64,000 nt of DNA from Marinobacter persicus (lineage in GTDB: Bacteria > Pseudomonadota > Gammaproteobacteria > Pseudomonadales > Oleiphilaceae). The notes beneath the pieces were generated by a model, which did no database searches, was not told where the DNA came from, and saw only the letters and a program-made list of their open reading frames with translations. Shown in pieces: positions 8,188 through 15,540 of the stretch (the stretch's first letter is position 1; each line of letters starts with the position of its first letter). The stretch spans positions 186,001 to 250,000 of the forward strand of contig NZ_FOSC01000004.1 of assembly GCF_900114155.1 (NCBI RefSeq), read 5' to 3'. The translations under genes were made by a program, and so were the position numbers.

Positions 8188-9498
8188 TCAATCCGGCCAT
8201 TTGGGATGCAGGCTATCAATGACGTAGTGGTGACGGTGAACTCCCGAGTTGGAGGCGCTTGCAACATGAGGATGGTCGCCTGGCAGGTCGTCGTGATTGT
8301 GAGAGCACTCTAACGGATCAACAGAGGGCCATACCTTCAACGCAAGAATTAGCCCTCCAAGAGCAAGTCCCAGCAGTACCAACAGAGTAATGGTCATCCC
8401 CGCAGTAGATCCCAGCCAGCCGGCTAAGGGATAGGCGAACAGCCATCCGGCATGAGATAACGAGAACTGGGCAGCGAACAGAGCTGGTCTGTCATGAGTA
8501 TGCGATGACCGCGTTAGGACCCTGCCGATAGGGGTTTGAACGGTCGAAAAACCAACGCCTAACCAAGCCCAAACGGGCAGCAGCCATTCCAGAGAGCCGA
8601 CCGGCAGAGCGAGAACCAACCCAAAAACAAGAATTCCGCCTCCCGTGAGCATAACTCGCCGGTCCTGCCAGCGCTTCAAGAGAGCCGGTAACGCCAATGC
8701 TGCCAACATGGAGCCACCACCGAATGCGGCAAGAGCCATGGCCGTATGCTGGTCGGTAAGGCCGAATTGTCCCTGCACCAGCACAACCGTATTCACGATC
8801 ACCATCGCTCCCGCAAGACTGACCACCAGGTTCAGAGCCATCACCCCACGGAGGCGAGGAGTTGCCATGAAAATGCTGAACCCGGCCCGCACTCGGTCAT
8901 AAACCCCTCGACGTTTCTCTGATTTGGCTGCGGATGGCAAAGCAATGGACACTACAAGCAAGGCTGATGCGATAAACCCAATCACCGTGCCCGAAAACAA
9001 CGCCTGCCAGCTGGTAGCAAGCAGAATCAACGCCGCGAGTGCCGGGCTTATAAGGTTTTCCAGATCGTATGCCAGTCGGGAGAGCGACAGCGCCTTGGTG
9101 TAGTCATCCTCATCTGGGAGAGTCTCGGGAATCGTAGACTGAAAGGTTGGTGTAAAGGCCGCCGACGCCGACTGAAGGACAGCAATTAACACGTACACTT
9201 CCCACACTTCGGTCACGAAAGGCAAAGCCAGCGCCGTCGCCGCTCGAACCACATCCAGAGAGACCAGCAGAGCACGACGAGGTATGTTCTCTGCCAGAGC
9301 CGATGCCAGTGGGGCTATCAAGACATAGGCGACCATTTTTATCGCCATGGCGGTGCCAAGCACCTGTCCCGCCTGATCTCCGGCCAGGTCAAACGCCAGC
9401 AGGCTTAATGCCACCGTCGCCAGCCCGGTACCCAGCAATGCAACTACCTGTGCCAGGAACAAATGGCGATAGGTTCGGTGCCTCAGAATTTCAAGCAT
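8188..9498 (-). CDS. NreB-like MFS metal exporter with His-rich C-terminal tail
   Basis: Inner-membrane major facilitator of 436 residues, related to NreB nickel-resistance exporters. About 12 hydrophobic segments span residues 15-390. The roughly 45-residue C-terminal tail is rich in His (SHNHDD, DHPHVA, HRHHYV), the usual metal-binding tail of NreB. I start it at the ATG at 9498 (MLEILRHRTYRHLF), where relatives begin, with GGTGA just upstream. A 21-codon longer form from 9561 would begin 7 bp from the operator. It is divergent from the CDF exporter across a shared C6/G6 palindrome and is probably derepressed by the metal-sensing repressor at 10610-10888. Substrate Ni2+ or Co2+ is inferred. 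Confidence 0.8.
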   Translation of the reverse strand: MLEILRHRTYRHLFLAQVVALLGTGLATVALSLLAFDLAGDQAGQVLGTAMAIKMVAYVLIAPLASALAENIPRRALLVSLDVVRAATALALPFVTEVWEVYVLIAVLQSASAAFTPTFQSTIPETLPDEDDYTKALSLSRLAYDLENLISPALAALILLATSWQALFSGTVIGFIASALLVVSIALPSAAKSEKRRGVYDRVRAGFSIFMATPRLRGVMALNLVVSLAGAMVIVNTVVLVQGQFGLTDQHTAMALAAFGGGSMLAALALPALLKRWQDRRVMLTGGGILVFGLVLALPVGSLEWLLPVWAWLGVGFSTVQTPIGRVLTRSSHTHDRPALFAAQFSLSHAGWLFAYPLAGWLGSTAGMTITLLVLLGLALGGLILALKVWPSVDPLECSHNHDDLPGDHPHVASASNSGVHRHHYVIDSLHPKWPD

Positions 9499-9567
9499 GG
9501 CTTCACCAGTGAAAGCATAAGCAGCAGAAAGGTTGTGGTAGAAATCTGACTCCAGTAGCATTCCATG

Positions 9568-9588
9568 CTATCCCCCCAGGGGGGATAG
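9568..9588. promoter_or_regulatory. CsoR/RcnR-family operator between the two exporter genes
   Basis: Perfect 21-bp palindrome of form CTAT-C6-A-G6-ATAG. The known RcnR-type operators have a run of about six G or C flanked by AT-rich half-sites. It lies in the divergent promoter of the MFS and CDF genes. A near copy precedes the repressor gene at 10897-10918, which ties the three genes to one regulator. Confidence 0.8.
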
Positions 9589-9648
9589 GTCAAAACTGAG
9601 ATTTTGCCTACAGGTCTACCAACCATCAGCCTCGCCGGGAAAACTGTT

Positions 9649-10578
9649 ATGCACCATGAACGACTCGACCATTGGCAACATAATCACGTCTTTGGTCAGG
9701 ATCAGAAGCGCTCTGGCGAAACCCGTACACTCATTGTGGTGGGCCTGACACTGGCGATGATGGTCTGGGAAATCCTGGCCGGAATCGTTTATGGCTCAAT
9801 GGCGTTGCTGGCCGATGGCCTACACATGGGGTCCCACGCAGTGGCTCTGGGCATTGCGGCCTTCGCCTACGCGTATGCCAGGAAAAACGCGGGCAACCAC
9901 CGTTTCTCTTTCGGCACAGGAAAGGTCAATGCGCTGGGTGGCTTTACTGGAGCAATCCTGCTGGTTGTCTTTGCGCTCTACATGGTCATCGAGAGCGTGG
10001 GGCGTTTTATCCAGCCTGTTCCCATTTCTTTCGATGGGGCTATTTTCGTGGCCATCATTGGCCTAGTGGTCAACGGGGTGTCAGCTTGGATACTGGGGGA
10101 TGCAGGCCATGAGCATGGTCACAGTCACGGGCACGATCATGGTCACCACCATCATCACCATGACCACAACCGCCGGGCCGCCTACCTGCATGTGCTTGCG
10201 GATGCGCTGACGTCAGTCCTTGCAATTGTTGCCCTTCTGGCGGGTAAATATGCCGGGTGGAACTGGATGGACCCGATGATGGGGATTATTGGTGCGTTTC
10301 TGGTCACCAAGTGGTCCTGGCACTTGTTGAAAGACACTTCCAAGATCCTTCTCGACGAGCAGCACCAGGACATGGAGGAAACTGTCAGGCAAGCCGTCGA
10401 AGTCGACGATGCCAAGGTCAGCGATTTGCATGTGTGGGCGATAGGCCCAAACATTCACGCGGCCATTGTCTCAATCGTCTCGCATCAGCCAAAATCACCG
10501 ACAGTCTATAAAGAGCGCATTCAGGCTCGCTGCCGGTCCCTGGTCCACGTGACGGTAGAGACTCTTCGGTGTGATTAA
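9649..10578 (+). CDS. dmeF: DmeF-like cation diffusion facilitator (Co/Ni efflux)
   Basis: CDF-family proton-driven metal exporter in the inner membrane, 309 residues from the ATG at 9649. A TTG 15 codons upstream is also open. Six hydrophobic segments are visible, with the metal-site motifs ADGLHMGSHA in TM2 and HVLADALTS in TM5. A long His stretch (about residues 160-180) sits between TM4 and TM5. The N-terminal DHWQHNHVF segment is typical of DmeF, which exports Co2+ and Ni2+ and is paired with a DmeR repressor. The next gene is such a repressor, convergent 31 bp away, and the upstream palindrome is its likely operator. Confidence 0.85.
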   Translation: MHHERLDHWQHNHVFGQDQKRSGETRTLIVVGLTLAMMVWEILAGIVYGSMALLADGLHMGSHAVALGIAAFAYAYARKNAGNHRFSFGTGKVNALGGFTGAILLVVFALYMVIESVGRFIQPVPISFDGAIFVAIIGLVVNGVSAWILGDAGHEHGHSHGHDHGHHHHHHDHNRRAAYLHVLADALTSVLAIVALLAGKYAGWNWMDPMMGIIGAFLVTKWSWHLLKDTSKILLDEQHQDMEETVRQAVEVDDAKVSDLHVWAIGPNIHAAIVSIVSHQPKSPTVYKERIQARCRSLVHVTVETLRCD

Positions 10579-10609
10579 CAATGAGATCGAAGAGTCGAAG
10601 CGAACGAAC

Positions 10610-10888
10610 TCAAAGGTAACGGGCGATGGCCTTAAACTCATCGACACGGCGCTGCTGCTCCGGCTCCAGCGGCCCGATGGCATCGTCCAGGCAATGCTCG
10701 ATATGGTCCTGTACCAACACGCGCTTGGCTTGTTGAATGGCTTTTTCCACCGCGTGAAGCTGCTGGGCCAGTTCCAGGCAGGGCTTTCCCTGGTCAATCA
10801 TGCCAATCACGCTTTCAAGATGGCCGTTCGCTCGCTTCAGGCGTTTGATGATATTCGGATGAGATCGATGCGTGTGATCTTTTACCAT
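10610..10888 (-). CDS. CsoR/RcnR/DmeR-family metal-sensing repressor
   Basis: All-helical DUF156 repressor of 92 residues that releases DNA when it binds metal. Candidate ligands are an N-terminal His (His5 or His7), Cys37, His62 and Cys66. Cys37-His62 has the invariant spacing of the family. The fourth position, His64 in E. coli RcnR, is Cys66 here, as in CsoR, so the sensor is a H-C-H-C hybrid. Its own promoter region carries a C5/G6 palindrome (10897-10918) and the exporter promoter carries a second, so autoregulation plus exporter control is likely. A Ni/Co inducer is inferred from the exporters; Cu is less likely but not excluded. Confidence 0.88.
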   Translation of the reverse strand: MVKDHTHRSHPNIIKRLKRANGHLESVIGMIDQGKPCLELAQQLHAVEKAIQQAKRVLVQDHIEHCLDDAIGPLEPEQQRRVDEFKAIARYL

Positions 10889-10896
10889 GTTTAATT

Positions 10897-10918
10897 CCTA
10901 TCCCCCATGGGGGGATGG
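10897..10918. promoter_or_regulatory. Second CsoR/RcnR-family operator
   Basis: Near-palindrome CCTAT-C5-AT-G6-ATGG between the repressor gene (minus, start 10888) and the His-rich protein gene (plus). It matches the operator at 9568-9588 closely. It overlaps the first in-frame ATG (10915) of the downstream gene, which argues for the later start at 10969. Confidence 0.75.
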
Positions 10919-10968
10919 TATCCTCTGTTTTCGTTGAAATCCAACCACAAGCTCGACGATTTAAATCG

Positions 10969-11352
10969 ATGATTTCGGCCATTAACCAAAGAAAACTGCT
11001 TCCAACGCTGGTCATGCTGTTCGCATTGGCGGGCCTGTCACTGTCGGTGATTGGCGAGTCGTTCTCTCACGGTGTGGCCGAGATAGCGGGCGACTGGGAG
11101 TTTCAGTCGGATGGCCACCATGGCAGTCACAGTGGACACGGACACAGTCACGATTTCGACGAAGAACCAGAGTCACCTTCACTGCATCACGATGCGGGGA
11201 ATCACACCCACGAGACCGTGGACCAGCTGAGGATTCCATTCGTTTCCCAAAGCCCGACCGTTTTCCGGCAGACCATTCCATTTGTCGGAGGTTCTCCCCG
11301 CAGTTTGCGCTATCGGCTCGAACGCCCACCAAAAGGCTCCCTTTCCACTTGA
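10969..11352 (+). CDS. Small His-rich membrane/periplasmic protein of the metal module
   Basis: A 127-residue protein with one N-terminal hydrophobic segment (about residues 12-30), either an uncleaved anchor or a signal peptide. A His/Gly/Asp-rich stretch follows at about 50-90 (GHHGSHSGHGHSHDFDEE and later HHDAGNHTHE). It probably binds metal outside the inner membrane. An upstream ATG at 10915 would put the start inside the operator, so 10969 is preferred. It lies just before the HupE-like gene and may deliver or buffer metal for it. I do not recognise a named family. Confidence 0.68.
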   Translation: MISAINQRKLLPTLVMLFALAGLSLSVIGESFSHGVAEIAGDWEFQSDGHHGSHSGHGHSHDFDEEPESPSLHHDAGNHTHETVDQLRIPFVSQSPTVFRQTIPFVGGSPRSLRYRLERPPKGSLST

Positions 11353-11400
11353 TTCCTGCCGCTGGAGCGGCCCTAGAAAACAAATGTGATTGGAGTCTTT

Positions 11401-12135
11401 ATGTTGTCAAGTTTGCTTGACGGTTGCCGTGGCGTGTCCTCGTCGGGCACCGGCAGTCGTCTGTTATGGATATTTCTGACCCTGGGCTTGCTGGGAATGA
11501 GTACGGATGTGCTCGCCCACGCAGTCGCCCAGGGCGACAAGGGGTACATCCAGGAAATTACCGGTGTAAACCTCATCGCCTTCACCTATCTCGGGGCCAA
11601 ACACATGGTCACCGGCTATGACCACCTGCTGTTCTTGCTGGGTGTCATTTTCTTCCTCTACCAGATGAAGCACATCGCGATCTATGTGAGCCTGTTTGCC
11701 CTCGGGCATTCCACGACGATGTTGCTCGGGGTGTACTTCAACGTGGGCATCAATAGCTACATCATTGATGCGATCATCGGTCTGTCCATCGTGTACAAGG
11801 CACTGGACAACATCGGTGCCTATCAGCGCTGGTTTGGCTTCCAACCCAATACCAAGGCCGCCACGCTGATTTTCGGGTTCTTCCACGGTTTCGGTCTCTC
11901 CACGAAGATCATCGAGTACGACATCTCGCCGGACGGCCTGATTCCGAACCTCCTCGCCTTCAACGTGGGCGTGGAAATCGGACAGCTCATCGCCCTTGCC
12001 ATGATCCTGATTGCGATCAGTTTTTGGCGGAAGACCGACGGCTTTTTTCGGCACGCCTACACCGCCAACGTGGCCATGATGAGTGCAGGTTTCCTGCTCT
12101 TTGGCTATCAGCTCACCGGTTACTTTGTCGCTTAA
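11401..12135 (+). CDS. HupE/UreJ-family membrane permease
   Basis: Integral membrane protein of 244 residues with an N-terminal hydrophobic segment and about six more. Conserved family features are visible: HMVTGYDHLLFL, GHSTTM, FFHGFGLS and GVEIGQ, which supply the His/Asp residues found in HupE/UreJ nickel permeases. The start is the ATG at 11401 with GGAG at 11392-11395; a GTG at 11386 is also open. It sits between the His-rich protein and a membrane anchor protein, apparently in one transcript. HupE and UreJ usually bring Ni2+ in for hydrogenase or urease, neither of which is here. The role in a resistance island, whether uptake, retrieval or efflux, is unclear. Confidence 0.8.
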   Translation: MLSSLLDGCRGVSSSGTGSRLLWIFLTLGLLGMSTDVLAHAVAQGDKGYIQEITGVNLIAFTYLGAKHMVTGYDHLLFLLGVIFFLYQMKHIAIYVSLFALGHSTTMLLGVYFNVGINSYIIDAIIGLSIVYKALDNIGAYQRWFGFQPNTKAATLIFGFFHGFGLSTKIIEYDISPDGLIPNLLAFNVGVEIGQLIALAMILIAISFWRKTDGFFRHAYTANVAMMSAGFLLFGYQLTGYFVA

Positions 12136-12150
12136 TTCTGGAGATTCCCT

Positions 12151-12846
12151 ATGTACAACACCGATATACCCAATCGTGAAGAACTGCCCAGCACTGCCAA
12201 GTTGATTCGATCAACCATTATTGCAGCCATTGTGGCACTGGTCCTGCTGGTTACCGTGGTCATGCCCGCCGAGTACGCTCTGGACCCGACTGGCGCGGGC
12301 CGACTACTGGGATTGACCGAAATGGGCGAAATCAAGGAACAACTCGCCGAAGAAGCCGCGGCTGACGAGGCTGCCCAGATGGTTGCGGTGAACTCCTCGG
12401 CTGACCAGATGGCTGCGGAAGTCTCGGAACCAGTCATGGCTGAAGCCGTTGAGGAACCAGCGCCCGCATCGGAAGCGGAGGTTGCGCCTGCGGAGCCAGA
12501 GCCGGCGCCTGAACCCGAAATTGCCGAACCCCAGTGGCAGGATGAAGTGCGCGTTGTTCTCACTCCGGGAGAGGGCACTGAATTCAAACTTACAATGGAG
12601 GAAGGCGCGGTAGCCCGGTTCTCCTGGGTGTCTGAGGGTGGCCCGATCAACTTTGATACCCACGGTGATGGAGGCGGCCAGTCCATTTCCTATGAGAAAG
12701 GCCGGGGCGTACCGGAAGATGAAGGCGAGCTGGAAGCAGCCTTTACCGGCAATCATGGCTGGTTCTTCAGAAACCGGAACGACAATGACATTACTCTGGT
12801 ACTTCGCACTGGAGGAGACTACGGGCAGTTGAAGAAGATGTTGTGA
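12151..12846 (+). CDS. Single-pass membrane anchor protein with Ala/Glu/Pro-rich linker
   Basis: A 231-residue protein encoded 15 bp after the HupE-like gene. A short cytoplasmic N-terminus is followed by one strong transmembrane helix (about 22-42). Next comes an Ala/Glu/Pro linker of about 90 residues, long enough to cross part of the periplasm, and a folded C-terminal part (about 128-231) with Trp, Phe and acidic residues. Proteins like this are often annotated as transmembrane anchor proteins beside HupE-like genes in metal islands, but no function is established that I know of. A hairpin at 12867-12904 probably ends the transcript. Confidence 0.7.
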   Translation: MYNTDIPNREELPSTAKLIRSTIIAAIVALVLLVTVVMPAEYALDPTGAGRLLGLTEMGEIKEQLAEEAAADEAAQMVAVNSSADQMAAEVSEPVMAEAVEEPAPASEAEVAPAEPEPAPEPEIAEPQWQDEVRVVLTPGEGTEFKLTMEEGAVARFSWVSEGGPINFDTHGDGGGQSISYEKGRGVPEDEGELEAAFTGNHGWFFRNRNDNDITLVLRTGGDYGQLKKML

Positions 12847-12866
12847 TTAGCCACTGAGTGTTGTGA

Positions 12867-12904
12867 CGAAATCCGGGCCTGTGCCTGCAAAGGCCCGGAT
12901 TTCG
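12867..12904. terminator. Strong hairpin after the metal module
   Basis: A 13-bp perfect stem (CGAAATCCGGGCC and its complement) closes a 12-base loop just after the anchor gene. There is no clear U-run, so it may act through stem strength or as an mRNA 3' barrier. Confidence 0.6.
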
Positions 12905-13042
12905 TATGCGGCCATGTCGAACCTGATCGAGCCACTCGGAGTAAACGCCAAACCAGTTTAAACTGCATTGAAGTCCAAAAAAGTGATCGCGACGAGCACC
13001 TCTCAATGTTCGCTTTGCGACCAGGGCATCCTCTGACCTCAG

Positions 13043-13063
13043 CTAAACAAAAGTGGACGTTCG
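13043..13063 (+). repeat. Direct repeat, right copy
   Basis: Matches 8150-8170 at 18 of 21 positions in the same orientation. It lies between the end of the nickel/cobalt-type module and the chromate module. Confidence 0.55.
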
Positions 13064-13098
13064 AGCTAGGTCTGTAGGCGTCCGGTCTTTACACCTTG

Positions 13099-13212
13099 TC
13101 AGGCGATAGGCTCAGGAGCTTCGACGTGGAAGTGGAAATCATGCTCTTCCACCTCGATGCCCAAGACATGGTACTCCGGCTGATGGAGCATGTTGTCAGC
13201 AAAGTACGTCAT
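13099..13212 (-). pseudogene. ISL3-like transposase N-terminal fragment
   Basis: A 37-residue minus-strand ORF beginning at an ATG complementary to 13210-13212. Its sequence, including HVLGIEVEEHDFHFHVEAP, resembles the first beta-strand region of ISL3-family transposases. It stops just where the zinc-binding Cys cluster should begin. No more of the element was found, so this is a remnant. The family call rests on a short match. Confidence 0.5.
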
Positions 13213-13265
13213 GTTAAGTATCAGCTACCGGGACAGTATTAGTCAGGCGCAGATAGCGATGGCAG

Positions 13266-14465
13266 CTACATTGTGATGAGAATACCGCCGCTGGCCAGGA
13301 TGAGTACCACCGCCCAAGCAGGCAGTTTCCAGACGCTGAGCAAGAGGAAGCCTGTCAGCGCTAGAGCGAACTCATGAGGGCCAAGAATGGCACTGGTCCA
13401 TACCGGCTTATAGAGGGCTGCGCCCAAGATGCCCACGACTGCGGCATTAGCGCCGCGCATCAGTGCCTGCGCGCTGTCCCAACGGCGAAATCGGTTCCAA
13501 TGGGGCAATACTGCCACCAGTATTAGCATTCCGGGAATGAAGATCATCACTAGCGCCAAAGCAGCACCGAATAAGCTGCCTCCTAGCGGTCCCATTACCG
13601 CACCTAAATAGGAGGCAAAGGTGAACAGCGGTCCCGGCACCGCTTGGGCTGCGCCATAGCCCGTCAAGAACTCGTCCGCAGCAACCCATCCAGATTGCAC
13701 CACCTCGGCTTCGAGCAGTGGCAGTACTACGTGCCCGCCGCCAAAAACCAAGGCACCAGCGCGATAGAAGGAATCCATTACCGCTAGAGTTGCGGAAGGG
13801 CTTACCCAAGCAAGGAACGGCAAACCTACTAGCAGGCTAACAAATACTAGGCTAGCCAGATGGCCAGCACGGGCAGAGACAGGCAAAGGCAAGTCATGAA
13901 CATCAGTTTCAGTGTGGACTCTACAGAGCGCCATACCGGCGAGGGCTCCGATCACAATGGCGGCTACTTGTCCGAGCGGGCCACTAACCAAAACCACCGT
14001 GAATACAGCGGCTAAGGCGATACCAGCGCGCTGCTGGTCGGGGCAGAGACTGCGAGCCATTCCCCAGACGGCGTGAGCGACGATCGCGACCGCCGTCACC
14101 TTGAGGCCGTGGATAATGCCCTGGCTAATAGGGCCGTCGAGCGAGGCCGCGCCAAACGCAAATAATACCAGCACGATGGCCGAAGGGAGGGTGAATGCCA
14201 ACCAGGCCGCAGCCGCCCCCCAAGGCCCAGCACGCATCAGGCCCAAAGTGAATCCGACCTGGCTACTTGCAGGTCCGGGAAGAAACTGGCACAACGCGAC
14301 AAGATCTGCGTAGGCCTGTTCGGTGAGCCAACGACGTCGCTCTACGAACTCGGTGCGGAAGTAGCCTAGGTGGGCGATAGGACCCCCGAACGAGGTCAAA
14401 CCGAGCAACAGAAACGCCCTGAAAACTTCTCTGATGCGCCCTGCCGGGCGAGGTGTATGACTCAT
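13266..14465 (-). CDS. chrA: Chromate efflux transporter ChrA
   Basis: Inner-membrane CHR-family transporter of 399 residues that exports chromate, as expected for the long two-domain type. Both CHR halves are visible: FGGPIAHLGYFR and QFLPGPASSQ in the first, FGGGHVVLPLL and QAVPGPLFTF in the second, with about ten hydrophobic segments. The gene starts inside the end of the PadR gene (4-bp ATGA overlap), so the two form one operon. Confidence 0.92.
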   Translation of the reverse strand: MSHTPRPAGRIREVFRAFLLLGLTSFGGPIAHLGYFRTEFVERRRWLTEQAYADLVALCQFLPGPASSQVGFTLGLMRAGPWGAAAAWLAFTLPSAIVLVLFAFGAASLDGPISQGIIHGLKVTAVAIVAHAVWGMARSLCPDQQRAGIALAAVFTVVLVSGPLGQVAAIVIGALAGMALCRVHTETDVHDLPLPVSARAGHLASLVFVSLLVGLPFLAWVSPSATLAVMDSFYRAGALVFGGGHVVLPLLEAEVVQSGWVAADEFLTGYGAAQAVPGPLFTFASYLGAVMGPLGGSLFGAALALVMIFIPGMLILVAVLPHWNRFRRWDSAQALMRGANAAVVGILGAALYKPVWTSAILGPHEFALALTGFLLLSVWKLPAWAVVLILASGGILITM

Positions 14466-14809
14466 CGGTCAGATTCCTTGGTGTTGATTTGATGGGAAGT
14501 TGAGGTTTTTTTGCCTATGGCTTCGCCAGTCAGTTCCAGCAACTGTCGCTTCGCCACCGTCAGCCCCTCGCGTCCGAATTCAGTGGCGCGGTAAAGCCTG
14601 CGGTGAGTGCTTCCCTGATACTCTTCACGGGAGGTCAGATAACCCTTGCGTTCCATCGAGTGAAGCATGGGATAGAGTGTTCCCGGGCTCAATCGATAGC
14701 CGTGGTGAGCTAATTCGTCGATCATCCATTGGCCGTATACTTCATGCTCAATTGCATGGTGCAGTATGTGCAGTCTCACCAAACCGGCGAGCAAGTCGTG
14801 ATGATCCAT
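14462..14809 (-). CDS. PadR-family transcriptional regulator linked to chrA
   Basis: Winged-helix PadR repressor of 115 residues from the ATG at 14809; a 19-codon longer form from 14866 is possible. The core YGQWMIDELAHHGYRLSPGT and LYPMLHSMERKGYL match the PadR DNA-binding domain, and a short helical tail follows. It lies upstream of and overlaps chrA, so it probably controls the chromate operon. The ligand is unknown. Confidence 0.82.
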   Translation of the reverse strand: MDHHDLLAGLVRLHILHHAIEHEVYGQWMIDELAHHGYRLSPGTLYPMLHSMERKGYLTSREEYQGSTHRRLYRATEFGREGLTVAKRQLLELTGEAIGKKTSTSHQINTKESDR

Positions 14810-14922
14810 GGTATTAACACCTACGCGTCGGGAATCGAAAATCGATATCGGGTTTCGTTTTACCACTCCAATGTGACCATTTCAAGGCGGCATCAGTTGC
14901 CCACACTTTGAGGTAATTTCAA

Positions 14923-15305
14923 ATGACGAAGCACACTGAGGAGTTCTTGCAGCGGGTCAGGGATGTCAAGCAGCGCATCACCGAAGTTTCACCTGCCGAG
15001 GCCCAGGCAAAGATTTTCGAAGGCGCTTTGCTGGATGTGCGTGAGAAGGATGAATTTGAGTCGGGTCACATTGACGGTGCAATGAATATCAGCAGTGACA
15101 CCCTGGAAAAGTGAACCGGTGAAGTGGAACCAGACAAGCAGGCACCCATTGTCTGCCACTGTGGTGGGGGCAACCGTGGAGCGCTGGCAGCAGATACCTT
15201 GCAGCAAATGGGTGCACCTGGGTGTTCAGTATTCAGGGTGGTCTCAGAGCTATGAAGCGGACCAGGGGACCTGATGACCAGGCTTTAAGTGATTATCAAT
15301 CATGA
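14923..15305 (+). pseudogene. Broken rhodanese-domain gene
   Basis: The frame opens at 14923 with a rhodanese N-terminus (ALLDVREKDEFESGHIDGA) and stops at TGA 15112-15114. The same frame then continues with the catalytic-loop region VCHCGGGNRG, which carries the active Cys. Near 15210 the reading frame shifts, after which the normal C-terminus (WVFSIQGGLRAMKR) continues to a TGA at 15303-15305. One nonsense and one frameshift change therefore disable it. Single-domain rhodaneses often travel with chromate or metal genes. Confidence 0.8.
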
Positions 15306-15341
15306 GTTACATAACTCAGGGTACCAAAACATAGCCGGCTT

Positions 15342-15540
15342 TCATTTGTGTGGCAATAGCTCATCGATGGCGTTGTTCTTCTGTGTCGGCAGTAGTGTCA
15401 GCACATCCTTCAGATAGGCATAGGGATCATGCTCGTTCAGCTTGACTAACTGGATCAGTGGCATGACCGCCGCCGCGCGCTGACTACTGGAAAGAAAGCC
15501 AAAAAGTGATTCTGCTCCAATATGTTTGAATGTTCCCTTT
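15342..15540 (-). pseudogene. IS66-family transposase C-terminal remnant
   Basis: On the minus strand an open stretch ends at a TGA complementary to 15342-15344. It includes QRAAAVMPLIQLVKLNEHDP, then YAYLKDVL and IDELLPHK. This matches the conserved C-terminal tail of IS66 transposases. Only about 65 codons remain, with no start. The upstream edge near 15540 runs into the repeat at 15529-15546. Confidence 0.72.

Larger units (their letters stand above)
12905..13265. other. Scar region between nickel-type and chromate modules
   Basis: No intact gene. It contains a short repeat AATGTTCGCTTTGCGACC (13005-13022) that recurs with one change at 15529-15546, the right direct-repeat copy (13043-13063) and an ISL3-like transposase fragment (13099-13212). 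The rest is unrecognised and looks like IS debris. Confidence 0.5.

Noticed and set aside
12791..13006. Minus-strand ORF over the hairpin after the anchor gene
   Set aside because: It overlaps the end of the anchor gene and the palindrome, has no ribosome site or known domain, and looks like a by-product of the hairpin.
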